Shown here in pieces: positions 25,625-34,196 of a stretch of 50,797 bases of DNA. Where the stretch lies: NCBI RefSeq assembly GCF_019168305.1, contig NZ_JAHTBI010000068.1, positions 1-50,797 on the forward strand, read 5' to 3'. Position numbers and translations under genes: made by a program. The first letter of the stretch is position 1; each line of letters starts with the position of its first letter. Below the pieces are notes generated by a model. That model was not told where the DNA came from and did not search any database. It saw only the letters and a program-made list of their open reading frames with translations. Origin of the DNA: Pseudomonas aegrilactucae. Lineage in GTDB: Bacteria; Pseudomonadota; Gammaproteobacteria; Pseudomonadales; Pseudomonadaceae.

Positions 25625-26191
25625 ATGAGCATCAAATCGGACAAGTGGATTCGCCGCATGGCGCAGGAACACGGCATGATCGAGCCTTTCGTCGAGCGTC
25701 AGGTGCGCGGCGAAGCCGACAACCGTCTGATCTCCTTCGGCGTCTCCAGCTACGGCTACGACGTGCGCTGCGCCGATGAATTCAAGGTGTTCACCAACAT
25801 CAATTCGGCTACCGTCGATCCGAAGAACTTCGACGCCGGCAGCTTCGTCGACGTCAAGAGCGACGTGTGCATCATCCCGCCGAACTCGTTCGCCCTGGCG
25901 CGCACCGTCGAATACTTCCGTATCCCGCGCAATGTACTGACCATCTGCCTGGGCAAGAGCACCTATGCGCGTTGCGGCATCATCGTCAACGTCACCCCGC
26001 TCGAGCCTGAGTGGGAGGGCCACGTGACACTCGAGTTCTCCAACACCACCACGCTGCCGGCCAAGATCTACGCCAACGAAGGCGTGGCGCAGATGCTGTT
26101 CCTGGAGTCGGACGAAGAGTGCGAAGTGTCCTATAAGGATCGTGGCGGCAAATACCAGGGCCAGCGCGGCGTGACCTTGCCGCGCACCTGA
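25625..26191 (+). CDS. dcd: dCTP deaminase
   Basis: Deaminates dCTP to dUTP to feed dTMP synthesis. The 188-residue trimeric dUTPase-fold enzyme has SFGVSSYGYDVRC near the N terminus, the active-site CLGKSTYARCGI (conserved Ser and Arg, about residues 109-120) and the catalytic Glu in VNVTPLEPEWEGHVTLE (about 130-146). The ATG at 25625 starts MSIKSDKWIRRMA; an upstream in-frame extension has no family counterpart. Monocistronic. Confidence 0.97.
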   Translation: MSIKSDKWIRRMAQEHGMIEPFVERQVRGEADNRLISFGVSSYGYDVRCADEFKVFTNINSATVDPKNFDAGSFVDVKSDVCIIPPNSFALARTVEYFRIPRNVLTICLGKSTYARCGIIVNVTPLEPEWEGHVTLEFSNTTTLPAKIYANEGVAQMLFLESDEECEVSYKDRGGKYQGQRGVTLPRT

Positions 26192-26291
26192 GGCGATGCG
26201 CCGAGGGAATTAGTTGCCCGATTGGCGCTCCAACGAGATGAACCGTCCCGATACGCCAGGAGGCGTATCGGATTTCGCTCAGGAGCCGCCG

Positions 26292-26519
26292 ATGAAACTC
26301 GATCCTACTATCAGCGCCAAACTGGCCGTGCTGCAGCCCAACCACATCGGGCTGGTGGCCTGGTCGCTGCTGGCGCACCCGCCGTTGATGCATGCCGGCG
26401 GCGTCCCCGGGCAGCCCGGCCCGGATACCCCCGACACCCCGCAACCCGGTGAAACCCAGCCCACGGAGCCAGGCGAGCCGACCCTGCCCGACGAACCGCC
26501 GCCGGCACCGGTCGCCTGA
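26292..26519 (+). CDS. Small proline-rich protein of unknown function
   Basis: 75-residue protein not recognised. The first 40 residues (MKLDPTISAKLAVLQPNHIG onward) include a mildly hydrophobic stretch, LVAWSLLAHPPLM. The last 35 residues are a disordered Pro/Gly/Glu/Thr tail built from PDTP, PGET and PGEP-like units. AGGAG seven bases ahead of the ATG supports translation from 26292 rather than from the upstream in-frame ATG. It ends 1 bp before the stop codon of the convergent pdeM gene with no terminator between. Function unknown. Confidence 0.6.
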   Translation: MKLDPTISAKLAVLQPNHIGLVAWSLLAHPPLMHAGGVPGQPGPDTPDTPQPGETQPTEPGEPTLPDEPPPAPVA

Positions 26520-26520
26520 C

Positions 26521-27180
26521 CTAGCGTGCTATCGGCCATACCTGACCCTCTGCGGCCAGGTAGACCTGTTCATCCGGCTGGGGCTCGATCGCCCAGCCGC
26601 CGGTGAAGTCGCCAAATGCGGGCAACAGGCTGACCCGTTCGCCCATCACGAAGCACGGCAGGCGCAAGCGTTGCCGGGCGCGTGCGCGCAATACGAACAC
26701 GGGGTGAACATGCCCGGCGATCACGCTGTGGCTGGCGTGCGGGGTGGGTTCGTGCTGCAACGCGAACGGCCCGATCAACAGCGGCCCGTCCACCACGTCG
26801 ATGTGCAGACAATCCGGTGGGTCGCCAGCGTGCTGGTCATGGTTGCCGCGCACCAGTGTGACGGCGAGCTGTGCATGTGCCTGGCGCCATACGCGCACCC
26901 TTTCCAGGGTTGCCGCGGCCCGACCTGCGCGAGCGTGCAGAAAGTCGCCGAGTATGATCAGGTGCTCGCAGGGGTAGCGCGCCAGCAGGCGACTCAGGCG
27001 CTCCAGCGTGGCGTGGGTGGTGCCGCGCGGCACCGGCACGTGCTGCGCACGAAACGCAGCAGCCTTGCCGATGTGCACGTCGGCCACCAGCATCAGGTGC
27101 CGGGCCGGCCAGTACAGCGCCTTGTCCGCCAGCAGCCAGAGCTCCTGGCCGCGCAGTGTCATGCCCAGATGACTGTCCAT
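26521..27180 (-). CDS. pdeM: Ligase-associated DNA damage response endonuclease (metallophosphoesterase)
   Basis: 219-residue calcineurin-fold nuclease of the four-gene ligase-associated DNA damage response set. Metal-binding motifs in order: VADVHIGKAA (D-x-H, about residues 33-42), ILGDFLHAR (GD), VRGNHDQH (GNHD) and IAGHVHPVF (GHxH). Its ATG lies next to the stop of the helicase gene, so it is co-transcribed with it. The other two members, exonuclease and ligase, are now 15 kb away across the metabolic island. Confidence 0.9.
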   Translation of the reverse strand: MDSHLGMTLRGQELWLLADKALYWPARHLMLVADVHIGKAAAFRAQHVPVPRGTTHATLERLSRLLARYPCEHLIILGDFLHARAGRAAATLERVRVWRQAHAQLAVTLVRGNHDQHAGDPPDCLHIDVVDGPLLIGPFALQHEPTPHASHSVIAGHVHPVFVLRARARQRLRLPCFVMGERVSLLPAFGDFTGGWAIEPQPDEQVYLAAEGQVWPIAR

Positions 27181-29640
27181 TCAACGCTCCTTGTTGGCGG
27201 CGCGCTCCAGGTCGGCGACCATGCGCGCAATGCGATCAGCGAGTTTTTCGGTGCTCAGGGTTTCGCGCATGCCCTCCACCAGCAGCGGGAACGCCAGCGG
27301 GCCTGGCCGCTTGAGTGCCTGGACATGCAGGCCCAGCTCGCCCAGGCGTGCGAGCAACTGCCCCAGCCGGTCGATCTCCAGTTCCTCGTTGAGCACCTCG
27401 TCACGCGCCTGACCCAACAGCAGATTGCTGGCGTCATGCTGGCGAAACACCTCGAAGAACAGGCCGCTGGAGGCCTGGATCTGCCGCGTGCTTTTTTGCG
27501 CGCCGGGGTAACCGCCAAATACCAGCCCGGAAATCTGCGCAATCTCGCGAAAGCGCCGCAGCGCCATTTCGCCGGCATTCAGGCTGGCCAGTGCATCCTC
27601 CAGCAGGTGCGCGGGGCTGAGCAGTTCGGGCAACAGCGTGGCCCACGCCACCTGGCTTGGGCACAGCAATTCCAGGCCGTAGTCATTCACTGCGATCGAA
27701 AAGCTCAATGGTTGCACCCGGCTGCAGCGCCACGCCAGCAGGCTGGCAAGGCCCAGGTGGGTGGTGCGCCCGGCGAAGGGGTACAGAAACAGGTGGCAGC
27801 CCTGGCGCGAACGCCAGGTTTCAGCCAGCAACATGTCCCGTGTCGGGATCACCGACCAGCGTTGCTGCAGCCTCAGCAGCGGGCGCACCGCTTGCATCGC
27901 CGGCCCGTTGAAACGGCCGTGGGCGGCGGCGTCGAGCTGCTCCACCACAGCCTTGGCCAGTTCATTGGAGAGCGGCATGCGACCACCATTCCAGCGCGGC
28001 ACGGCGGCTTTTGACGCCGTGCTGCGGCGCACATAGGCGGTCATGTTGTCGATGCGCACCAGTTCCAGGGTGCGCCCCGCGAACAGGAAGGCATCGCCGG
28101 GGCGCAGGCGCGCGATGAACGCTTCTTCGACGCTGCCCAGGTTGCGCCCGCCACCGCCCTTGCTCCAGAACTTCAGCTGGATGCTGGCGTCGCTGACGAG
28201 GGTGCCGATGCCAAAGCGGTGACGGCGTGCCAGGCGTGCGTTGGCCACCCGCCATACCCCGTCATCGTCTTCGATCACGCGGTGGTAGTCGGGGTAGGCG
28301 CCGAGCGAGGCGCCGCCGTTGCGCACGAACGCCAGCGCCCACTGCCATTGCTCGTCGCGCAGAGGGCGGTAAGCCCAGCAACTGCGCACTTCCTCCAGCA
28401 GTTCGGACGGCCTGAACCCTGCGCCCAGGGCCATGCTGACCAGGTGCTGGACCAACACGTCCATGCACAGCGACGGCGCGCGCCGTGCCTCGATCTGGCG
28501 TGCGGCTACCGCTTCACCGGCAGCGGCGGCTTCCACCAGCTCCAGGCTGTGGGTGGGTACCAGGGTCACGCGCGACGGGCGCCCCGGCGCGTGCCCCGAG
28601 CGCCCGGCACGCTGCATCAGGCGCGCCACGCCCTTGGCCGAGCCGATCTGCAGCACCCGCTCCACGGGCAGGAAATCCACCCCCAGGTCCAGGCTGGAGG
28701 TGCACACCACCGCCTTGAGCTGGCCTTGCTTGAGGCTCTGCTCCACCCAGTTGCGGGTTTCGCGGGCCAGCGAGGCGTGATGCAGGGCGATGATGCCGGC
28801 CCAGTCCGGGCGCGCCTCCAGCAACGCCTGATACCACCGCTCGGCCTGCGCGCGGGTGTTGGTGAAGACCAGGCAACTGCTGCTGGCATCGATTTCGTCG
28901 CGCACCTGCGCGAGCATTTTCAGGCCCATGTGCCCGGCCCAGGGGAAGCGTTCGATGGCCGCGGGCAGCAGGGTGTCGACCTCGATGCGCTTGTCCTGGC
29001 GACCTTCTACCAGACAGCCACCTGCGGGCAGCAGCACCTCGCGCGCATGTTCCAGGTTGCCCAGGGTGGCCGAGATCCCCCACACGATGAGCCCGGGGTG
29101 CCAGCGCCGCAGGCGTGCCAGGGCCAGTTGCAGCTGTACGCCACGCTTGTTGCCGAGCAATTCGTGCCACTCGTCCACCACCACCATACGCAGGCTGGCG
29201 AAATGGCTCTGCGCGGCGTCGTGGGTCAGCAACAGCGTCAGGCTTTCGGGCGTGGTGATCAGGCTGCTGGGCAGGCGACGGCTCTGGCGTGCGCGTTCTG
29301 CGCTGGAGGTGTCGCTGCTGCGCACACCCACGCTCCAGTGGATCGCCAGTTCGTCCAGGGGCGCCTGCAGGGCCCGCGCGGTGTCGGCGGCCAGGGCACG
29401 CATGGGCGTAATCCAGAGCACCTGCAAGGGCGCAGGGTGCTTGGCCTTTGGCGTGTCCGCGGTGGCCAGGTATTGCAGTGCGGCCAGCCACAGCGCGTAG
29501 GTTTTGCCAGCGCCGGTGCTGGCATGCAACAGCCCGGATTCACCGCGCGCCACGGCGGCCCACACGCGCTTTTGAAAGGCGAACGGTTTCCAGTTGCGAG
29601 TGGCAAACCAGGGGCCTGCGAGGTTGGACGGTTTGCGCAT
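27181..29640 (-). CDS. Ligase-associated DEXH-box helicase (Lhr-like)
   Basis: About 819 residues. The helicase core has Walker A STGAGKTYALW (about residues 41-51), motif II VVVDEWHELLG and motif VI LMQRAGRSGHAPGRPSR. The long C-terminal region is that of Lhr-core-type helicases. It belongs to the ligase-associated DNA damage response group and probably unwinds damaged duplexes for the nuclease and ligase partners. The start MRKPSNLAGPWF at 29640 is preferred; a GTG/ATG-type start 15 codons upstream at 29685 is possible. The gene upstream is the island's ABC ATPase, whose stop is only about 60 bp away. The helicase has therefore lost its original operon leader and may be read from the island operon. 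Confidence 0.88.
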   Translation of the reverse strand: MRKPSNLAGPWFATRNWKPFAFQKRVWAAVARGESGLLHASTGAGKTYALWLAALQYLATADTPKAKHPAPLQVLWITPMRALAADTARALQAPLDELAIHWSVGVRSSDTSSAERARQSRRLPSSLITTPESLTLLLTHDAAQSHFASLRMVVVDEWHELLGNKRGVQLQLALARLRRWHPGLIVWGISATLGNLEHAREVLLPAGGCLVEGRQDKRIEVDTLLPAAIERFPWAGHMGLKMLAQVRDEIDASSSCLVFTNTRAQAERWYQALLEARPDWAGIIALHHASLARETRNWVEQSLKQGQLKAVVCTSSLDLGVDFLPVERVLQIGSAKGVARLMQRAGRSGHAPGRPSRVTLVPTHSLELVEAAAAGEAVAARQIEARRAPSLCMDVLVQHLVSMALGAGFRPSELLEEVRSCWAYRPLRDEQWQWALAFVRNGGASLGAYPDYHRVIEDDDGVWRVANARLARRHRFGIGTLVSDASIQLKFWSKGGGGRNLGSVEEAFIARLRPGDAFLFAGRTLELVRIDNMTAYVRRSTASKAAVPRWNGGRMPLSNELAKAVVEQLDAAAHGRFNGPAMQAVRPLLRLQQRWSVIPTRDMLLAETWRSRQGCHLFLYPFAGRTTHLGLASLLAWRCSRVQPLSFSIAVNDYGLELLCPSQVAWATLLPELLSPAHLLEDALASLNAGEMALRRFREIAQISGLVFGGYPGAQKSTRQIQASSGLFFEVFRQHDASNLLLGQARDEVLNEELEIDRLGQLLARLGELGLHVQALKRPGPLAFPLLVEGMRETLSTEKLADRIARMVADLERAANKER

Positions 29641-29701
29641 GCCGGGGCTGCTTGTGGGCAAGGGGTGTGTCTTCACAGACCACACCCGCCGGGCATTAGT
29701 T

Positions 29702-30466
29702 TTACTTGAGGTTGCCGCTCAGGAACTGGCGCAACCGTTCGCTGTTCGGATTGCCCAGCACATCGGCAGGCGCTCCGTGTTCCTCCACCAGCCCCTGGTG
29801 CAGAAACAGCACCTGGCTGGATACCTGCCGCGCAAAGCTCATCTCGTGGGTCACCATGATCATGGTGCGACCTTCCTCGGCCAGGCCCTGGATCACCCGC
29901 AACACTTCACCTACCAGCTCCGGGTCCAGCGCCGAGGTCGGTTCGTCGAACAGCATCACCTCCGGCTCCATCGCCAGTGCCCGGGCAATCGCCACGCGCT
30001 GCTGCTGGCCACCGGACAGAAACGCCGGGTACTGCTCGGCCACCCGTGGCGCCAGGCCGACCTTGTCCAGATACGCACGGGCGCGTTCCTCGGCTTCGTG
30101 CTTGCTCACCCCCAGCACACGGCGCGGCGCCATGCTGATGTTGTCCAGCACGCTCAGGTGGCTCCACAGGTTGAAGTGCTGGAACACCATGGCCAGGCGC
30201 GTGCGGATGCGCTGCAACTCATCGGCATCGGCCACGTGCATGCCATGGCGGTCATGCACCATGCGCACCGCCTGGCCGTCCAGGGTCATGCTGCCTTCGT
30301 CGGGCTGCTCGAGAAAGTTGATGCAGCGCAGGAAGGTGCTCTTGCCCGAGCCGCTGGCGCCGATCAGGCTGATCACGTCACCGCTGTTCGCCTGCAGCGA
30401 CACGCCCTTGAGCACGTGGTGCTCGCCATAGCGCTTGTGCAGGCCTTCGATGGTCAGTTTGTACAT
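29702..30466 (-). CDS. Arginine/ornithine-type ABC importer ATPase (AotP/HisP-like)
   Basis: 254-residue ATPase of polar amino acid importers. It starts MYKLTIEGLHKRYGEHHVLK and has Walker A GASGSGKST, Q-loop MVFQHFNLWSHL, signature LSGGQQQR, Walker B VMLFDEPTSALDPE and switch His MVTHEMSFA. The insertion around VRMVHDRHGMHVADADELQR is characteristic of HisP/AotP-type ATPases. Last gene of a five-gene minus-strand operon in the order binding protein, permease, permease, deacylase, ATPase. This is the order of P. aeruginosa aotJQMOP, but without the argR that follows there. Confidence 0.92.
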   Translation of the reverse strand: MYKLTIEGLHKRYGEHHVLKGVSLQANSGDVISLIGASGSGKSTFLRCINFLEQPDEGSMTLDGQAVRMVHDRHGMHVADADELQRIRTRLAMVFQHFNLWSHLSVLDNISMAPRRVLGVSKHEAEERARAYLDKVGLAPRVAEQYPAFLSGGQQQRVAIARALAMEPEVMLFDEPTSALDPELVGEVLRVIQGLAEEGRTMIMVTHEMSFARQVSSQVLFLHQGLVEEHGAPADVLGNPNSERLRQFLSGNLK

Positions 30467-30476
30467 GCACACCCTC

Positions 30477-31592
30477 TCATGGCGATAACAGATAGCCGCT
30501 GCGATACGGCTGATTGCCCGCGACATGCGCAATCACCATGCCAGCGGTGGCCATGCGGCGCAGCGAGCGGGCATACAGCAGCCCCGCCTGGCGGTTGTGA
30601 ACCGGCGTCACGCGATCACTCAGCGGGTCGATCACCTCGGCAATCAGTTGCCCTGCCTGCAGGTGCTGCCCGGGTGTGGCGTGAAACACCAGCAGGCCGC
30701 CCAATGGCGTGGCCACCGGCTCCACTGCGGCCAGCGGCGTGGCCGGGCAGGGCAGCGGCGGCAACGGCGCGGGTTCGCCGTCGATGGCACCCAGGCGCGT
30801 CAGGTAGTTCAGGATCGCGGCGCAGTCGGCACTGGCCAATGGGTGGCTGACATCGCCCTGGCCACGCAACTCGACGGTCACCGAGTAGCTGCCCTGGGGG
30901 ATCGGGAACTGCTTGCCCAAGCGCTGCTGCAACTGCCACCACACCAGGGTGAAACATTCATCGAACGACTGCCCGCCCGAGTCGGTGGCCAGCAGGCTGG
31001 CCTGCGCCCCCAGGTAGCGCGACAGGGGTTCGACCTGAGGCCAGGCTTCGGGGGTGGTGTAGAGGTGTGCCACGGCCTCGAAGTCGCAGTGCAGGTCCAG
31101 CACCACGTCGGCGTCACAGGCCAGCCGTTGCAGGGTCAGGCGTTGTGACTGCAGCGGGGTCAGGGCAGGGTGTGCGTGCAGCTCGCGGCGCAGGCATTCG
31201 CGGATCAGCGCCAGGTTGTGCGTCGGCTCCTGGGTCAGGTGCGCTTCGACCTGGTCACCCACCGCGTCGCTCAGGTCGACGAACTTGCGGTTGAAGTTTT
31301 CGCCACTCTGCAGCTCGTAGCGCCCCAAGGGCACGTCCATCAGTACCTGCTCCAGGCCCACCGGGTTGGCGATGGGTACCAGCACGATCTCGTGACGCAG
31401 AAGGCCTTGGCTTTCCAGTTCGGCCAGGCGCTGCTTGAGGTGCCAGGCCACCAGCATGCCCGGCAGTTCGTCGGCGTGCAGCGACGCCTGGATATACACC
31501 TTGCCGGCCCCTCGCGGGCCGAAGTGGAAGCTGTGGATCTGGCGAGAAATCCCCGGCACGGGGGCCAGGATGTCGTGGGTCTTGTGGTGCAT
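30477..31592 (-). CDS. AotO-like protein, AstE/aspartoacylase family metal hydrolase
   Basis: 371-residue member of the succinylglutamate desuccinylase/aspartoacylase (M14-like) family. Zinc ligands are visible as IQASLHADELPG (H-x2-E, about residues 44-47) and VVLDLHCDFEA (His). The catalytic Glu is probably in VTVELRGQGD. A C-terminal beta-rich domain follows (about 290-371). It sits between permease and ATPase genes exactly as aotO does in the P. aeruginosa arginine/ornithine transporter operon. It may remove an N-acyl group from an imported arginine-like amino acid, but no function is established. The start at 31592 (MHHKTHDI) is chosen; the longer frame is unsupported. Confidence 0.85.
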   Translation of the reverse strand: MHHKTHDILAPVPGISRQIHSFHFGPRGAGKVYIQASLHADELPGMLVAWHLKQRLAELESQGLLRHEIVLVPIANPVGLEQVLMDVPLGRYELQSGENFNRKFVDLSDAVGDQVEAHLTQEPTHNLALIRECLRRELHAHPALTPLQSQRLTLQRLACDADVVLDLHCDFEAVAHLYTTPEAWPQVEPLSRYLGAQASLLATDSGGQSFDECFTLVWWQLQQRLGKQFPIPQGSYSVTVELRGQGDVSHPLASADCAAILNYLTRLGAIDGEPAPLPPLPCPATPLAAVEPVATPLGGLLVFHATPGQHLQAGQLIAEVIDPLSDRVTPVHNRQAGLLYARSLRRMATAGMVIAHVAGNQPYRSGYLLSP

Positions 31593-31600
31593 GAACTGTC

Positions 31601-32311
31601 CTAGTGAGCAGGTCCGAGGAACGCCAGCCAGCGTCGTTCGGCCAGGCGGAACAGGCCTACCAGGGCGAAGGTCACGCACAGGTAGATGGCCGCGGCGGTA
31701 CCGAACGACTGAAAGGTCAGGAAGGTGGCGGAGTTGGCGTCGCGGGCAACCTTGAGGATATCCGGCACCGTGGCGGTGAAGGCCACCGTGGTCGAGTGCA
31801 GCATCAGAATCACCTCATTGCTGTAGTACGGCAGCGAGCGGCGTAGCGCGGACGGCATGATGATATAAGCATAAAGTTTCCAGCCGCGCAGGCCGTAGGC
31901 CCTGGCCGCCTCGACTTCGCCATGGTGCATGCTGCGGATGGCGCCGGCGAAGATCTCGGTGGTGTAGGCGCCGGTGTTCAGGGCAAAGGCCAGGAGGGTG
32001 CAGTTCATCGCGTCGCGAAAGAAGCTGTCGAGCAATGGCTGCCCGCGTACCGCCTCGAGGCTGTAGATGCCGGTGTAGCAGATCAGCAGCTGGATATACA
32101 GCGGGGTGCCGCGAAACAGGTAGGTGTAGAACTGCACCGGCCAGCGCACCCAGAAGCGCCGCGAGACCCGTGCGATCGACAGCGGGATCGACACCACGAA
32201 GCCGATCAGCAGCGAGGCGCTGAGCAGCCACATCGTCATGGCCAGCCCGGTGATGTGGGTGCCGTCGGTGTAGAGGAACGCGCGCCAGTAGTCCTGCAGC
32301 AGCTCGATCAT
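31601..32311 (-). CDS. Amino acid ABC permease, HisM/AotM-like
   Basis: 236-residue inner-membrane permease with five to six membrane segments and the EAA loop EVEAARAYGLRGWKLYAYIIMP that docks on the ATPase. It contains the polar amino acid permease segment FRGTPLYIQLLICY. Its ATG overlaps the stop of the other permease by 4 bp. It forms the channel with its partner at 32308-33036. Confidence 0.92.
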   Translation of the reverse strand: MIELLQDYWRAFLYTDGTHITGLAMTMWLLSASLLIGFVVSIPLSIARVSRRFWVRWPVQFYTYLFRGTPLYIQLLICYTGIYSLEAVRGQPLLDSFFRDAMNCTLLAFALNTGAYTTEIFAGAIRSMHHGEVEAARAYGLRGWKLYAYIIMPSALRRSLPYYSNEVILMLHSTTVAFTATVPDILKVARDANSATFLTFQSFGTAAAIYLCVTFALVGLFRLAERRWLAFLGPAH

Positions 32312-33036
32312 CGCAGGGCCTCCCGGGTGCCCACGTTGTAGCGCCGTTCCAGCCAGCGCAGGGCCACGTTCGAGGCGCTGGTGATCAGCAGGTAGATGAA
32401 GGCTGCCACCACCAGGAAGTAGAACAGCTGATAGGTGCTCTTGCCGGCATCCTGGGCGGCCTTGACCAGGTCGGCCAGGCCGATGATCGACACCAGTGCG
32501 GTGGCCTTGAGCATCACCATCCAGTTGTTGCCGATGCCGGGCAGGGCAAAGCGCATCATCTGCGGGAAGACCACGAAGCGAAAGCGCTGCAAGCGCTTGA
32601 GGCCGTAGGCGGTGGCAGCCTCGACCTGGCCGCGTGGCACGGCCAGGATCGCGCCGCGAAAGGTCTCGGTGAAATAGGCGCCGTAGATGAAGCCCAGGGT
32701 GATCACCCCGGCGGCGAACGGGTTGATCTCGATGTACTCCCACTCCATCGCGTCGGTCAGGGTGGTGAGCCAGGTTTGCAGGCTGTAGAAGATCAGCAGC
32801 ATCAGCACCAGGTCGGGCACGCCGCGGATCAGCGTGGTGTAGAGCTGGGCGGGAATGCGCAGCAGGCGCACCGAGGACAGCTTGGCGCTGGCGCCCAGCA
32901 GGCCCAGCCCGACGCTGACCAGCAGCGACATGATGGACAGTTGCACGGTCATCCAGGTGCCTTGCAGCAGAAGAGGGCCGAAGCCCCTCAGGCTGAAGGC
33001 CGAGAGGCCGAGGTACTGCAGTAGGTCGTCGAACAT
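32308..33036 (-). CDS. Amino acid ABC permease, HisQ/AotQ-like
   Basis: 242-residue permease with the HisQ-type N terminus, five membrane segments, the LIRGVPDLVLMLLIFY motif and the EAA loop QVEAATAYGLKRLQRFRFVVFP. The start MFDDLLQ at 33036 is preferred for its fit to the family; an in-frame ATG 8 codons upstream is possible. Upstream lies a REP pair separating it from the binding-protein gene, a common arrangement that keeps binding protein in excess over permeases. Confidence 0.92.
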   Translation of the reverse strand: MFDDLLQYLGLSAFSLRGFGPLLLQGTWMTVQLSIMSLLVSVGLGLLGASAKLSSVRLLRIPAQLYTTLIRGVPDLVLMLLIFYSLQTWLTTLTDAMEWEYIEINPFAAGVITLGFIYGAYFTETFRGAILAVPRGQVEAATAYGLKRLQRFRFVVFPQMMRFALPGIGNNWMVMLKATALVSIIGLADLVKAAQDAGKSTYQLFYFLVVAAFIYLLITSASNVALRWLERRYNVGTREALR

Positions 33037-33075
33037 GGAGCGAACCTGTGCGGAGGACACGAAACCGCACCGCGC

Positions 33076-33143
33076 TCTTCGCTGGCAAGCCAGCTCCCAC
33101 AGGCTTTGGGTGATCTCTGTGGGAGCTGGCTTGCCAGCGAAGG
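33076..33143. repeat. REP pair inside the transporter operon
   Basis: Inverted arms TTCGCTGGCAAGCCAGCTCC (from 33078) and its complement ending GCCAGCGAAGG, spacer about 14 bases. It lies between the binding-protein gene and the first permease gene, where it may stabilise the upstream mRNA or attenuate read-through. Confidence 0.9.
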
Positions 33144-33175
33144 CGTCAGTGCGACCAACGTCTAGCTATCGGGTC

Positions 33176-33958
33176 CTACTTGCCGCTGTACAGGTTCAGC
33201 GCCCCAAAGTGCTTCTTCTGGATTGCGGCATAGGTGCCATCATCGTGTAACGCTTTGATACCTTTGTTCAGCAAGGCCTTCAGCTCGCTGTTACCTTTCG
33301 CGATACCCACCGCGGTCTTCGACGGCAGCAGCTCGCTGTCCACCGGCTCGCTCACCTCGTAGCCGGCGCCCTGCGGGGATTTCAGAAAGCCCAGCTCAGC
33401 CTGCAGCATGTCCTGGATCGAGGCATCCAGGCGCCCCGAGATCAGGTCGGCGTACACCTGGTCCTGGTTCTGGTAGGCCTGGGTCTTGACCCCGGCCTTG
33501 TCCAGCACCGCCTTGGCGTAGGCCTCCTGGATGGTGCCTTGCTCGTAGCCGACGGTCTTGCCCTTCAATGAGGCAGGGTCGGCGCTCAGCCCTGCACCTT
33601 TTTTGAACACCAGCGAGGTTGGCCCGGAGAACAGCTCATTGGAGAAATCGATGACTTTTTCCCGCGCCGGCGTGACGGTCATGGACGAAATCACGCCGTC
33701 GAATTTCTTCGCCTTGAGCCCCGGAATCATGCCGTCGAAATCACTTTCGACCCACGTGCACTTGACCTTCAGCTCGGCACAGATCGCATTGCCCAGGTCG
33801 ATATCGAAACCCACCAGGCTGCCGTCGGCGGCCTTGGATTCGAACGGGGCATAAGACGGATCGACGCCAAACCGCAGCGCCTTGTATTCCTTGGCCAGGG
33901 TGGAGCCAGCGGCCATACACAGCGCCAGAGCAGACAGGGTCAGCAGTGCTTTTTTCAT
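33176..33958 (-). CDS. Periplasmic basic amino acid binding protein (AotJ/LAO-like)
   Basis: 260-residue solute-binding protein, family 3. A signal peptide (MKKALLTLSALALCMAAGST, cleavage near TLA-KEY) precedes the mature domain starting ALRFGVDPSYAPFESK. LVGFDIDLGNAICAELKVKC (about residues 48-67) contains the ligand-carboxylate-binding region and the first of a Cys pair typical of the Lys/Arg/Orn and His binding proteins, with CTWVESDFDGMIPGL after it. It delivers the substrate to the permease/ATPase complex. Next to a gamma-lyase gene, an arginine analogue such as canavanine is the favoured ligand. First gene of the operon. Confidence 0.92.
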   Translation of the reverse strand: MKKALLTLSALALCMAAGSTLAKEYKALRFGVDPSYAPFESKAADGSLVGFDIDLGNAICAELKVKCTWVESDFDGMIPGLKAKKFDGVISSMTVTPAREKVIDFSNELFSGPTSLVFKKGAGLSADPASLKGKTVGYEQGTIQEAYAKAVLDKAGVKTQAYQNQDQVYADLISGRLDASIQDMLQAELGFLKSPQGAGYEVSEPVDSELLPSKTAVGIAKGNSELKALLNKGIKALHDDGTYAAIQKKHFGALNLYSGK

Positions 33959-34196
33959 TGTGTGGTCCTTGATGCCAAAAGAGGGTGGGCGGCCACCTGG
34001 CGTTACCGCTCGGGGCTCGACATCAAAGTGATAGCAAAATCCGCACCATAGTCCCAGGTGCGCCCCGTGCAGCCATTAAAAAAACCGCCCCTTTGGCCAC
34101 GATCACATCGTTTCTACGGCCGTCGGCATTTGCCTATATTGGCGTCATGTTCACGCGCGGCACCTCTTCGCCGCCGATCCCAGACAGGTCGTAGCC

